Source: Rodentolepis nana (lineage: Eukaryota; Platyhelminthes; Cestoda; Cyclophyllidea; Hymenolepididae). From it: a stretch of 64,000 nucleotides of DNA. The notes beneath the pieces are model-generated. The model did not search any database. It had not been told where the DNA came from and was given only the letters and a program-made list of their open reading frames with translations. Made by a program: the position numbers and the translations under genes. This document shows positions 22,501-36,743 of this stretch, in pieces. Where the stretch lies: positions 7,428-71,427 of the forward strand of contig UZAE01012028.1 of NCBI GenBank assembly GCA_900617975.1, in the 5' to 3' direction. Each line of letters starts with the position of its first letter. Position 1 is the first letter of the stretch.

Positions 22501-25500
22501 AAGCGAAAATTAAAGTGAAGCCACTTAGAGGGTCTTATTCAGTTGTTGCCTTTCGCTTTTGTGCCGAATGACTATGATTCACAACATGTCGTTTTGTTTC
22601 CAAGTTCAAATTTCTAATTCCTTTGTGAGGCCGACGATTTGTAGCGTATTGCCTCGTCGATTCGATTAAGTTGTCGGTCATTTGGTCTTTTCTAGTAGTA
22701 GTAGTAGTCTGAAGAAGCAATAAGCTGCTATATTTAAATACGAAATTAAAGGTGATCTGAATTTTAGTAATTTATCGACAATCAATTCGCAAGCCTTGGT
22801 CCATAGATTCCAAATCTTTTACAAAAAATTTTATCCCTTTAAGTTTTGTTAAAAATCTCAACTTAATTTTACTAAATCCCACACGACAAAAGTAGTCAGT
22901 GGAGGGGATATTTGGGAAAAAATATATATATATAAGTACTGGGGCTGTATTTTAACTGCTTTTATGAGTATGTAAGCGAAAACAACGGAGAAATAAATTG
23001 TAGTGGAATATTATAAATGTTTACTGGTCTAATAAATTATGGAACTTGACATATTTGTAGAATTCTTCGCAGACTATTTTTTTAAAAGGAAGTGAGACGA
23101 GAGACATTGTGCTTTCTGTAACCTGAGTGGGTTGGTTTCCTCATTCCTTTTTTTTAGCTTTAGAGCAGGCAAATCTTCATGCTAGCACTCGTTATATTTT
23201 TGCCAACAATTTGTTCCCATCTAGAGGGCTCAGAACGTCCTCGTCAGTTTTGTCAAATTAAGTTTGCGGCTACTCTGTTCAATGACTTTTGACGAAAATT
23301 ACATCTTACTAAATTTGTAATTTATCGATAGTAATCAGGATATTTATTTCGCCATCAACATAGAGATAAATGGCCAATGATGCAGTGAGGTTACACTAAG
23401 TTCACAACTCCTCAGACCCAGAAGTAAATGCGCTTTTATTATCGTTTTATACCTTATTGAGCTCGATGGCTATTCTCTTTGGTTATATATCTCCATACAT
23501 AAATTTTATTTTTTAGCTTTGTTATGAACAATAACAATAGTCTATTTCCGCTCCAAGCGTCTCGAGTAAATAGAGTGGGGTAGCTCTCCCGTTTTATATT
23601 CTATTCTGGACCTCAAGAGAGGGCGAGAAAGAAACAACGAAATGGCCAGCATCCCCACCTCTCCCAAAAATACACATGAGTCATTGTTGCACCCTCCCAA
23701 AGGGGTGTTTATGCACATACTTGTTTATAATTGTCAGAATGGCCTAATTGACTGAATAGGCAGTGGGTTAGGTAATGAGAAATTGAAACAACTAATCAGG
23801 TGGTTCAATTTATACCAATTGAGCATCAAATTTATTTGTGTCAATTTTGAGAGAAACCAAAAATGGTGTAAAATATCCTATTCAAAAATGATGCAGTCCC
23901 ATTGTAGGCTATTCTTCAATGATATTTTTATGGTAATCCATAAATGGTAAAAGTGCTGGCGATATTGAAGCAAAGCGTGTGCTCCTTTGTTGATGTAATA
24001 AAGGTTTATTCCTAGGGAAGGATTATTGAACTTAGTACATTATCAATTCCCGTCAAAGTTCCACAATAAATCACGCGTCAACATTCAGTAGACGTCACTT
24101 CAAGTGACACAGAAATAGCATTACTGAACTCAGTTGAGCACAGAGATGTGAGAGTTTCGTTTTTTGTATGTACATGTGCAAGCAGCAATGTACCTAACTT
24201 TTTCCAAAAAAATTTTCTCAATCTAAACTGCCTTTTGATTATTTTTGCAGTTAAAGGAACAAGATGCCGGCTATGCCAATTTGCTTCAGTCCATTCGCAA
24301 AGCAAGCCGACCTGGAATTCACACGACACAGGCAAGGGAATTCCGCTTTTTTGTTCATTTTTTTATAATTTGCTTGATGTTTATGAATACACGACCTCTT
24401 TCTGGACTACAGTATTCCCATTTATTTGGTCTCGAAAATGATATCATGGGAAATCGGTCGCCTTATTTATGGATTATTTTGTAAGATATAAGGTGCATAA
24501 AACGCCTTGTGACACTTAAGCTCGCATTTAACTCTCGAAGCAGACGGAAACGTTTCGTGCATTTTGTAAATAGTTTCTCCCGATCTGTGTGGGACGGAGA
24601 TCAACTTCGTAAATGTTGGCAAAGTATTCAAAGCATTTCGTGATTTAATTTGCCCATTCCATGGATTGTTCACTGCAAATTGGTGACTTTCTTCACAAGT
24701 GATTCGCTTGAATATAACATCATGTTAGTTTTAACAGAATAAAATGCATCACTTTGGGTGTTCTCTTAACCAGAGGTGCTCTGAGGTCATCATTATGCAT
24801 AGTAGTGCACAAATTAAGCTCTGATTGTGGGAATCATTAGAAATTGGTTAAACGATGGTTTAATAAATGATTTAAGGGGTCGGGATTTCACGTTTAAAAA
24901 ATGTACATTTAAGGATTCATTCCCCACCCCTCCCNCCCACCCCTATAATTACGGTAATTTGCATGCAGAGTTCTTCAATTTGATATTTGCCTTCAGTGGT
25001 TTAGAATGCAAATGACCTAGAGTTGAGTTGACATTGAGTTCTAATACTGCAGAGATGTGATAGGTACAAGTCGTAAGGAAATAGTAAAATCAAATTGCTG
25101 AAGGATATGAGCAGTTTTTTCAGCCTTTGTTCGGGATATTTCCAAGCGATAGAGTTTCAATTAGTAGAATTGGCTATGATTTTACTTGCATTCAATGACT
25201 CAACACTTCTAATTTCTTCTTCGTCTTTTCACAAACCCTCACTATGCTCCCCCCCCCTGTTTATCACAGAACACATTGTCTTCTTTTTCACTGAAGGCTC
25301 TCATTCCCTTTTAACCCTTCGCCTAAGTTAGTTCGTATCGAAAGAGTTGTTTTAGCATGTCCTTTTATTGCCACTGAAAGTGCATTAATTTCTGTTGGAG
25401 TTTTGAGTATTGTAAAATGTGTACTGACAGTTATATTGCCCTCTGTCATTCCCCCAAATTCTTTGCCAATATTTTGGCAGACCTCAAAATAACAAATACG

Positions 25501-28500
25501 TTACACATTGGTGCTATACTTTTACTTGCTTAAAACTATTGTTATTTTAATTGATAAAATTGAAGTGACAATCTGTTTTACACTTTTCTTACTTCGGAGA
25601 TTAAATTACTTTATATGAATGCAAGAGAGAATTTAGTCGCTCTCCTACGTATTTTTTTATTGTGTTTTTCATGTCGACTTTTTATTTAGTCAATTGTCTT
25701 CTTTGCAGGGTAGCGTGTATGACCCATCCATGGCTTCCAAGCAGTTTATCGATTTTCTTTTCAGGATCTTTGTGACAAGTTCGCCTCCTTATCCATTCTT
25801 TCCTAGTAAAGTTGCCTGTTAACTATCCTATTTCATAATTGTCTTGTGGAGACGGAGTCCGTGCAGTTGGAAAGACAATTAATTTACTTTTCTCCATTTC
25901 GCATTTCCACCTTCTATTCCAGCACCTCCTAGGATAATGCAACGATTGTATTTTCTAATTATAATGCCAACCATGTTCTATTGTATTTTTGAACAATACG
26001 TTTTACAGTTATACCAGTCCAAATTTCATTCATTACAAGTCTTAAATTGTTGTGAAAGAAGCAATATTGATATCTTTTTCTGTCTGTTAAATGTATTCAA
26101 ACCTTGCAACCTCTACCTTTGCCTACCGAATCCACATGTTGGTGCTTTTAAAAAAACAAAGTGGCGGGCCAACTCTTCAACTGGCTCTAGCGATGAACTC
26201 ACACATCGAACACTTGAACATGACAGAGTGAACCATATCCTATTTTATAAAAGTGGACAACTCTGTTCTTCCAGAATTCAAAATAATTCATCTTTCGTTG
26301 CTGTTGGTAGTCGTGTAGTAATAAACAAGATGTCAGAGCTTTGCTTCTACTATCCGTGGCAAAGCAAAGGAAATTTGCGCTTTTTCGGGGATGGAGGGAG
26401 CCTAGACAAAAGGAATGCTAGAAGCGAGTTAAGCAAATTAATGATCCTCACGTTTTCCGCATTTTAATCTTTTCAATATTTTACTTTATTCCTTATCATG
26501 CCTACTTGGAAATTCCGGATGATGTTTTATAATGGGTTTGTAACCGTGCCGTTTGCACGTGGCTCTTATAACAGCCATTCACTGCCAGGGAATTCCATAA
26601 AATGGTTTCTTCTCCAATGTCTTTTCATTTCAAACGCGCTAATTAAGTGTTGCTCATGCAGACTAGACCCCTTTTTTTCCTTTATATTTTATATGTGGTC
26701 GATGATCAAGTTGGCTTGGATTGATTTTCTTACTAGGTTTCTACTTTTAAACCGCTCATCGAGAATTTGCTTCTCGTCTGAATCTATCTGCCTAGGCCAG
26801 TATTTGGGTAATTGAGATTTCAATAGAAATATAACAAATCTATCACCCCTTTTGTACAAATCTATCGCCCGAAGATTGGACCTACGCTTTGTAATTGTGC
26901 AGCGAATTGTTTCAGAGACACTTTTTCTTCCAGCTCGTTGGCACTTACTTGTCATCTTTCGTACAGGCTCAGCACCATCTGTTGAAATGTGTTCTGAAGA
27001 ACCTTCACTTTGTTATTGTTCGTCTTGTGAAAGTAAATAGTAGACAAAGGTGTGGGTAGAACAGCCTCTATTAATGTTCTGAACAGTTTTGCTATGGTTT
27101 CAACTAAAATTGCTTTCTACCTTAAAACCAGAAGTCTCGTCTTATATTTTGCGTAAATTTTGTGTACTCTGCATTTAGTTCTTGAAGATGACAACTTCCT
27201 CAATAATCTTTGGATTCGTTCTATCTGCTACGTTCTCGATTAGTTTAAGCTTTGTGTTATAATAAAATCACCGACTATTTTAGTACTAATACCACTTTCG
27301 TCAGAGAGAGATGCTTGTAGCGTTTTAAACATCTCAATCTTTTATAAGACTTGTGCTATCAGAATCGTTATTTCTGCTGAGTAGTGGTTCCGTAGTATTC
27401 CAGAAGCATTAATTTCTCATCTGCGAATGTTCGCTTATAGTTGGCAATCTCAAATTTCAACGTGTTTTTCCGAATTATCTTATGTTTTTTATTAGCTGAA
27501 ACTGGGGTCTTTATTATTTTATCTCAAACTGCATGGACATTTCAAATGCTTTTCCTTCTCCATTTAGGCGTCGGTTTTTTTACGTATATTCCTGTATCCG
27601 CATTTCTGCAGTTGGACAATCCATTCAAGCTTATATCATAGATGAGATACCACTCCGAGTTATGAAATGTTTACTTTTCGTTTGTAATATTAAAGCGTAA
27701 CCACTTGGCAACCTTTCACAAAACGGGATTATGTAGATATGCGATGGAATGTGATTTCAATCTCAGCCATAGGCTAGGAATGTTGGAAACGTGGTCAAAT
27801 CATTTAGCTTATTTTTGATACCAGCATTCTAATTACCATATTTTTATTTAGGCATTTTACATAGATAATAACATTCCATAAATTGGAACTCAATCCCATT
27901 CAGGAAGGGGTAATGCCATGTGGTTCCGTTTTATGAGTCAGATTTAATTAATATAATTAGCCATTCTATTCACTGTGTGCGTAGCTGTGGTTATTAACCC
28001 CATGACGTCTGACTTCATTAACTGCTGTGTCACCAGTAAGCAAATCCAGATAAATATTTTAAGCATTCTTACCTGACCTGGTGGATAGTCTGAGTAGAGG
28101 CCTGCAAAATTCCTTGCCTTAGTTTTAATTTATATGTTGCATTTTCCGCAATTTTTAGCGAGAGCTTATTTACCTCTCGCTAGCGGTCCTAATCCGTAGT
28201 GTCTACAGAGTCGTACCACTATAGAGTGGTATTTTGTTAGTAAAAACAGCAGACTATTTGACTTTCTTCAAATGAAATATCTCAAACATTAAAGTTTTGC
28301 AATTCTGTCTTTGCCATTCCTTGGTGTATTTAAAATTGGTTATTTCTGGGCAACTGAGATCGCTGTTTTTAAAATCATGGGAATGGTTAATTTTGCGTGA
28401 GACAGATTCACGATAGGAAATTAAAGGACTTACCAGAGATTTAGCGGAAATATGAATCTGCTTTTGGATCAAATATCGTGAATTAGTTAATCCATCCTTC

Positions 28501-31500
28501 TTCGTTCAATAGATAGAGAATTCTGCTAACTAACCGTTAGCTGACTTTCGAAGTGAGAGTATCCAACATCGGCGCACACGTTCTACACCACGGGATCGAT
28601 TTCTGCCAGTATCCATCTAGCGTACTTTTGACATTAACGCTTACTTATTAGCCAATATGAGGGATGGTTGAATGTGAGTTACACACACAAAAGACCATTT
28701 TTTACAATGGAAGAAAATTCTTAAATTTTGAAGATTCCTGTAACTAGGGTGTCTGGCGGCATTTTAACGTTTATGCAACGAATTATGAAGAATGTTGAAA
28801 TTGGTAAATTATTGAACTCGAAATTAACTCTCTTGTGCCAAAATTGTGGTGCTTCTTTTATCCCCTTCTAATATCATAGCTATCAGAAAGCACCTTTTCT
28901 CAATAAGATCTGCGATTGTTAGACGTGAATCCAGAGAGAACGGATTGTAGTGCACCTAGGAAGTAATAGACGGCAGGCTTAAATCCGATTATATGAAATT
29001 TTGCAAAACGTATTTGATGTCATGGTTTTAATTACTTCTGCATGATCTTTTCCCTCAATATTCTCTGTTCAATTTTGTTTACCTCCAAAATAGTGCAATT
29101 TTAACCTGTCTCATGCACGTCTAATTCAATAGAGCATGTGTGATATCAACGCTGGGATTGATAATCACCTTTGGTAATGTCATTTGGCCTATAATCAAGA
29201 ACAAAACCCACCCACACATTAATCTGTTAATTTTATGCCTCAGCGTGGTGGCTTGAAAACGGCTCCGCCCATGAACGGGAAAATGCATGAACGCTGAGTC
29301 ATACTTCCCCTCTCATATACTCTTGTCCATATTAATAGATCTCCTATTTATTGCCAGGGTGTGCTTAACTTTTAAGGTATGTATAATAAAAGAGATGGAA
29401 TGTCTCCGGGTGTCGGGGGTTTCCACTTGCCTGCTTGTTTGATGGAGCGGTAAAAAAACTACTGCGGATTGTGTCTTCAAGAGTACGACTTTTTAATCTA
29501 GCTCTCTAGTCCTACCATCTTTGGAGGTTAATTATGAGCTAAATTGGAGTAACTCCATCACATGTCGGTTATCTTGATCGAAAGTGTGTTTTCATAATTA
29601 CCCAAGTTTAAAATTTGCTAGTGGTATCACTCCTAAATTTTTTGTAACGTATGTAGTCTCAATAGAAAATGTGATTTACTATTTACCATAGCAAATGAAA
29701 AAACAGGCACTTAATGAGGTCAATATTAAAGGATAAGTGCCGAAGGGTACTAAGGGGAGTTGGGAGGGGGGGGTGTCATAAGTTTATGATTCATAGTCTA
29801 AGTTTTATATCCTGTAACCTGGAGTGAATTCAAGCGATGTTCAGTGCTAAAATTTGATAATTGGTCGGTACTCTTACATTGCCAAGTTGGTAGATGGAAT
29901 CGGATTCTTGTTTTAGTTCAATTAGAAATTCTTTTGTGGGTGAGATTGTAATATTGTCTAGCGTTTAATGTAAAGGACGTTTTAAATGAAGTCACATCTG
30001 AAGTTCCCATTTGCCTATATTAAATTTGCTTCAATGCCGATAAATCCATGTCTGGATAGGATTTTGGCATGACTAATCGAAGTAATAAATTCCTCATTAT
30101 GCACAATACTGTTTAGATTAATTCGTTCTCAGCAACATCGTTTGAAGACACATTTACGCGATTTGGTTAAAGTTCGCACTTTCACACTTAGTGGTCAAAT
30201 GAATATGGTATGGGTATCTGGGACGAGTCATTAGTCATTCACGCTAATAGTCAATTCCCGTTTGATATTAGTAACACGTAATTGATGGATATCCTCTTGT
30301 CTTGCATTGAGATGCCTTTCAGTATCACTTGATCAACCTTATACTGACTGGATTAAAATCTACTTTACATCCGCTTTTTGGATACAAGTAGAGTCATTGG
30401 TTAATTAAATTATCCTGACGCTATTCATTCCTCGTAAGAATTGTGCAAAACTGGAGTTGAATTGGTTCAAAATTTTTAGCCGTGGTAACTTGGTCTTACT
30501 AAGGACTACTTATTTTGTGAACGATTTTAACCCTTTGAACAAGACTAAAAGGCGTATCCCGTCTTGTCTCTTATAAATGCCTTGTCAATTTTCACAGCCG
30601 TAAACATATTCTTACTTTAAACTGCCAAGATAGTTCTAGAAGCGTATTCAAATAATTTAGTTTATAAAACTTGGCTATATGCCTTTCTCCTGAAGCTATG
30701 CGAATAAGTGAGATTTTGGATAACTGGTAATCTTCCGTGTGGTACTTTAAAATATTTTTCTTCTTCAAACACTTAAATTCGGTGGTTCATATTGTTTATT
30801 TATTGTATTCGTGTACTTGCTATATTTGCGCATAGTCACTTGCCCCATTGGTGTGTCTCATAGATTGGAACCTTCGCGCTTCTTAGACATGTTCATTCAT
30901 GAATTGCACGTGCATATGCATTTAAACATTTTGAGGAGGCTTAAGTCATCAGATTTCTATCGTAATAAGTAGTGACTTCTTGAAGATAGTAGTTATTAGA
31001 TTCATTAAATATAATGGTTAATCATACCACTTGCTTGAAGCATACCGACTTCAAGAGGTGTGCATTAGCCACCAGACTTTCATTTATTGATTCAGTCTTT
31101 GTGCTATTGATTTTTTGTGTGCATGCGATTTAATTAAACATGATGTCATGTGATTTGATTTAACCTCTGTAAGGTCAGGTAGGGTGATTAGCGCTGGTGG
31201 TAAAACTGGTGCTGAAATGCATCACACAATGCGTCTAGTCTCCTATTAACGCCTTCATTTCAAAGCCTCATTGATTTCCCGTATTCACACTTAAGTAAAT
31301 TCTAAGCACTTTGGGCGTCTTCACAAAAATCCATTTTGTATGTCTATTATCTCGATTTTCCTGTCCTTTCGTTAGAAATTACTTTATTTAGGATTTCTAA
31401 TAATGCGCACAACAATGCTATGCCTTGTCTTATCGCTTTATTTCAACATTATGTCTTACCTTTATTCTTCTAAAAACAGAATTTGAGATAATTTATTGGA

Positions 31501-34500
31501 TGATGTGCTTAATCAATAATTTTTCCCATTGTCTCATATTCGCAATGTTATTCACCAAGCGGGAGTAAAATGAATAGTTAAAACTTTAGTTTTGAGCTCT
31601 TTCGGCCTCCGTAAAACAATCAGAGCAATACATGATATCAAATATATCGGGACTTGTTGTATATTATATCTGTCTTTTAACAGTTTTCATATAAAAAATG
31701 TGGAATGTGGTTTATTATTGTTCTCATTTGAAGTACTCTTGCTTGGTGGGTTAAAGGTGACCCTAAAATTTAGTCTCGCCAGCCGCTATTTTCTGGGTTA
31801 TGCCATAGCAACATAAGATTTCGGTTGTTACTTGGTGCAACTGGAGGTGCGTTACTGCATGGCAGACCGTCTTTTCTGCCAAAAGTTGTCTCAATTCCTT
31901 TTGTGGGTTTCCCGATTAAAAATCACGGACTTCGTGCTAATGCGAGTGCTCCACCTCCCATGGATCCATAGACTAAAATCTTGAAGGCCTCGCACCTATG
32001 TTTATTTCGTGTCAATTACAACACATCAGATGGTCAAACTTGACACTTGAGAACAGTTATGTTCAAATCACCTTGTCTCAAAATATGCCCATCAGAGAAT
32101 TTATATTGAAATAAGCTAAGCTTTGCTGTTTTATACTAAATTAGATTATTGGATCCTTTTGTATTTCTTGAATGATTTTTAGTTCTTTTGTCCAAATCTC
32201 AGTATTTATTTATTAATTTCAAATGGCAGGCGTTTCGATAGCTATCATTAACCATTTAGCTGACTTCGGACTTCACAGAGGGAAGGTTCATCAAAGTAGC
32301 AGAAAGTCGAGGGGCGGGGAACAGAAGAGCGATTCACAGATGTAAAAGAGGCAGATAGTCACAAAGGTAAGGAAAAAGGTAAGATGAGTACTGTGAAAGG
32401 GGTCCAATATGACAGGCAGTCGGGCCATGGTATTTTGAAGTCAGAAGTCAAATGGCGGTAAATAGACTTTTTTGCCATACGAGTATACGTTGCCCAGGGT
32501 GCACCACGTGGAGGTAAGTCTATCGCACACCCCCCAAATTTCAGTATTACTTATATCAAATGGCAGGCTATATGATAGCTATCAATAGCCCTTTGGTTGA
32601 CTTCGAGCTTCACTGAGGAGAGGAACATTAAGGTCACAAAATGTCGAGGAGGGTGAGGGGGGGGGTGTGAACAGAAGAGCAATTCACAATTTAAAAGAGG
32701 CAGATTTACTCAAAGGCAGAGAAAAAGGTACGATGAGTACTGTGAAAGTGGTCGAATATGACATGCAGTCTGGCCATGGTAGTTTCAAGTCAAAAGTCAA
32801 CTGCCAGTTAATAGACTTTTTTGTCGTATGATTATACATTTCCCTAGGGTGTGCTACGTAGAGATAAGTCTATCGCGAACCCTTCAAATCTTAGTATTTG
32901 TTCGCTTATTTTTTATTGGTTCCATATTCCTAACATCCAGAGCTTCTCGGGTAATCTATTTAGTTGGCAAACTACTTTCGATGCTACTGGAGTGATGAGG
33001 TCTAGCGCAATTTTAATTTATTAGAACCCATATAGATAGCCTTCCATCCCGGTATTCCATTGTCGAGTTTATCTTCCTTCCCGTTTTAGTCTAGACCCTC
33101 ACAGCTTACCCATATGCATCAGAAGGATATATTTATGTGACATTTAAAAGTTTGCTCGGTACTAATATTCCATTTCATCAACTATGTTCCTTATATTTCA
33201 TTTTAGTTGACTCAAAGGGAAAAGGAACTCGAGGCCCTTATAGAAAGGTAAACTTCCTATAATTTTAGTTTATTTTCTTTTTAACTTCCCAGAATTGTAC
33301 TTTTGCCTCAATTTGCGGCACATTGTAAAGTTGGACTTTGCACCAGTGATAGGGTCCCACGTTATTTGTGAGTTCCTTTCTGCGCAAGAGAGAGGGGAAT
33401 GTAATGTTTGTCCTCGCCTACTTCCGTCCGTAGGTGAAAGTGCGTCCTTTTTCGGCCCGTTACGCCTTAACTAGACACGGCAGTGTAAATATTTTGGGGA
33501 TAGGGAATACTTCCTGTTTTGATTCACATTTCCAAAGGGTTGCAGGTGCTTAGTTGGAATTTGTATTCTGCTCGAGTTAAGTAGAAGGTGGACTGAGTGG
33601 GAAATATGTTCCTTGAAGGGCCTCTTTTGGATCTATTTAAACGACAATTAGTCTAGTTTCCTTCACAGGGGGAATTAAATTTTACTATTACATTTTGCCA
33701 AAAGGCGCATTGTGCAAATGACAGGGATAATTGGATCATTAATTATGGAGCATTTATTAATGCGGTTTGCCGATCAATGAAAGTCTCCAATATTTCCTGT
33801 TCTTCAGCCAGTGGAATTAATTATGGTTTTACCAAATTCAGGGGCACAAGATTAGAGAGATGCAAAAAAATGAACTTTTAATTGTAATTACGAGGCAAAA
33901 GTCCCAAATCAATGGCCTTAAAATCGCTCAATTAGCCAGTGCTAGATATTGATCAATAATTGTGGTATAAAGTTTGTTTTCCCAGGCACAAGCACAAAAA
34001 CTCTGTGTACTTCTCTCTCTCTCTCAGGTGCAATATTAATAAGTACACCGGCCCACCCACCAGACTCACAAAGAGGCCTCAATTTCTGCCACTGCCCCAT
34101 CCATTCATTCCAAAAAACAGTCTGTATTCTCTTGCAAATACTCCAGCCTTGTCAAACCAATTATTAATGTTTTGATTGGGAATCTACCCATTACTGCCTG
34201 CCTCAACGCAAAAGAGTTTTTACTTGTACCCAGATCGTAGTTTATTATCAAATTAGCACACTGTTGTTACATTTATGCTGCTATGGGCTATCATCTAACA
34301 GCGGATTATTTGTAGTTTGTGCTATTTCAATGCATTCGAATAATCGAAGTTAAATGGACGTCATTTCCTGTGGACACCAAATTAAAACAATGCATATTTT
34401 AAAATATAGACAAGTGGCCTCCAATTTTCCTGCTGCCTCTCCCAAATTAATTTTCTTTTCTTTTGTGAGGATTTTACTCTTATAATGAACAAATTAAGTG

Positions 34501-36743
34501 TTGTGTTAAACGAATGAAACTTATTAGATCACATCAGCTCAATTTTACTATGAAATACTTCAAGGGCCAATTCAGTGCAACTTTGATGAAGCATCATGCC
34601 ACTTTGGGGGAAAAAAGATTTTTTTTTCAAGGGAGGTGATTATATGTATACATATATTCCTTAATGTAACAAATTTAGGGCGAGAAGAGACAGGGAAAAG
34701 ACGTTATTAGCCCTACTTTGTCTCAAAGCACAAAAAAGAATCGACCAAGTTGGTTTTTTTACCTTGGAATATAAATTTACGTTTTCCTTTGCCAAGAAAT
34801 GCGTGCAGGTGCCCTCTTGATATTTCTAGGGTTAGAGCCTAAGCGAATGAACGCAATAGATTTGATCTTCAGTAGTCGAGCACATGAGAATATAGCTACC
34901 TCTGTAAAATTTCTCTCTTATGCTAATAGATAATTTATTTTGCAATTAAACTAGGTCCGATTTAAGTAAGCATGTCAAGTCACTATTACAGTTGATCGAA
35001 CAATCCCCTCTAATGTATCGATTAAAAAAGTTGGGCTTTATCTCCAAACGTTTCTTTATGAGGCGTTGGTCATGTCTAATGGTTGATGCCTCGAGACTGG
35101 CCAATCTTCTACCATTGGTTGACATCTGATGTAACCGGCGGAGATTGATCACATTTTTCAGCATTTAACTTATTTGGTAGGAGTGTAAATTCTCTCAATA
35201 AATATTCCATAAAACTGTGTTTGGCAAATTACGACTTTTAATATTTCTGATCTTCCCACTTAGTTTATGAAATGGAATTTATGGTTACTTTCCAATGATA
35301 GCTTCAACCGTATTTGGCCGAATTCAGTCAGGTTATGGTGTGTCCAAGCTAATTAAATTTAATGAATCATAAAAGTAGTGTGTAATGTACACAGGACTTG
35401 TTCTTGAGCTAACCAGCTTATATATATATGATCATGAGGTCTCAATTGTTTAGTCGTTATTATCTTACCTCTTATCATCTATGTATGTCTCATTTCAAGT
35501 TTTTCTTTACAAATTTAATTTAATTTTCGTTTGAAGTATTTGAGTAGTAGTTGGTTTACGTACAAATAGGGTTATTTTAATGTTGGTTAAAAGGATCGAA
35601 ATCAGATACTGGAGTGCCGACCCTCAACCTAATTAACTATCTCATATTGCTCTCTCTGTCACAGAGACTTGGGGTGCGGTTTTTGTCAAAAAACACTGAT
35701 AATAGGGGCCTTGAAATGAAATAGGCCAAGCTTATCTCATTACCTCTAACAACGCGATTTGCTTTATTTATCCTTTAAGGCTCCTCGGTATGAGTCACTC
35801 CATGCGGGACACTAAAGTAACCATGGCAATGGGTTCTTCGGAAGGCGTTTTGTTGCAGGTGATTTATTTTTCTTATTGCCTTCCATTTTTTAAAAATTTG
35901 TATCCCACTGCTGCTAATTCTGTCTGATGTGACAGAGAAAAGCCAAATTATGCACTTCCTAGCCACTGAATGGGAGTTTTTGATAGCTTTCTTGCAACGT
36001 TTAAACTTGATGTTTTTTGCTGTATTCGCAACATTTTTAGTCCCTATTAGTTCAGTCATCTCAGGGCGAAGGGGCATATTGATCTTTAGATGTAAAGTGT
36101 TGTTGCACTTTATTCCACCACTAATTCCTTTCCATGATGGTAATCAAAACTTTAGTCACAAGTAAAAAGTGGATAGCGTTCTATGCCTGTCTACGAATTT
36201 TGATTATTACAAATTTATTGAGATTCAATCTCACCCTAGTTTCTGTCTGCATTGATAGCTCGACGACTATGCCTTTCAGTGCAAATTTCTTCTGGTATCT
36301 CTGAGCGGCAGACTGTCAGAATCTACAGCTTGCGACCATTTTTTACTGTCTTTATTTGACGGGAAATATAAATGCTCTATTAGTCTGCTATGCTAGAGAT
36401 CAGGAGATATTGGGCATTGGAACTTGATGAACGGCAAATTTTGGACCTTAAGTGATAATGATTTTACTTGATTTGAACAAAATAAATAATCCCCCATTCA
36501 AATCCAACATGTCAACAACACTTTTCTTTGAAGCAATCATTGAAATTGATTTTCAGACTCACTGAAGAAATCTTCTACCTGCCACATATCTTGTGTAAGG
36601 TGTATTTATTTTGGAGTTTTCAGGACGGAAGACATGATGTAACCTATGAGGTTCGTTATCAAGATGTGATGCCAGCATATTTAGGCCTCAACATTCAACT
36701 ATTTCTTGGCGGAATATTTGCATCAGCCACTTGCCTATATTAG
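16586..36743 (+). CDS. Unidentified coiled-coil protein, many small exons, large introns
   Basis: I do not recognise this gene. Phase-compatible exons: 16586-16710, 17024-17127, 18771-18826, 18893-19008, 20426-20513, 20921-20962 and 24251-24331, then 30133-30207 (or from 30117), 33207-33247, 35780-35858 and 36624-36743. The start reads MPRDGILNRHNLHNQWHEHD; the exon 1/2 join gives SPEFWKDMVIRVQYVIDTNR. Heptad-rich coiled coil follows: YQDLEEELESLKKERTRLRQ, IIGQRQVTLQRDLMNSRQLK, LSKLSSERDALISMLKEQD, and later LTQREKELEALIER. Possible extra exons are 25709 onward (GSVYDPSMASKQ) and 26967-27032. Three donors appear to be GC (17128, 19009, 24332). Exons 4-7 and the 33207/35780 pair are strongest; the third exon, the middle join and the last exon are weak. 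The heptads suggest a cytoskeletal, centrosomal or trafficking scaffold, but that is a guess. It is convergent with SHANK. Confidence 0.6.
24925..24945. other. C-rich run with an ambiguous base
   Basis: A CCCC/CACCCC tract with a single N at 24935, in an intron of the coiled-coil gene. This is an assembly-quality mark; the tract length may be wrong. Confidence 0.8.
32205..32534 (-). repeat. SINE-like dispersed repeat, copy 3
   Basis: Full-length reverse-orientation member of the ~320-bp family. It contains GATAGCTATC near the tail, CTTCACAGAGGGAAGG, AACAGAAGAGCGATTCACAG, GGTGCACCACGTGGAGGTAA and ends at GTCTATCGCACACCCC. It lies in an intron of the coiled-coil gene, immediately left of copy 4. 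Confidence 0.85.
32541..32883 (-). repeat. SINE-like dispersed repeat, copy 4 (tandem with copy 3)
   Basis: Second reverse-orientation copy. It is separated from copy 3 only by a CAAATTTCAGTATT sequence that also occurs, slightly altered, on the far left (32193) and far right (32884) of the pair. The period is about 345 bp. It includes a GGGGGGGG-rich internal stretch at the position where other copies carry C or G runs. Confidence 0.85.

Noticed and set aside
25937..26467. 176-codon open frame on the plus strand in the coiled-coil gene region
   Set aside because: No recognisable domain, low-complexity start, no splice context in phase with neighbouring exons; most likely a chance frame in an intron.
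26967..27032. 22-codon phase-0 exon candidate (AQHHLLKCVLKNLHFVIVRL)
   Set aside because: Good acceptor and GTAAAT donor and compatible phase, but composition is not clearly coiled coil; kept only as a possible exon of the coiled-coil gene.
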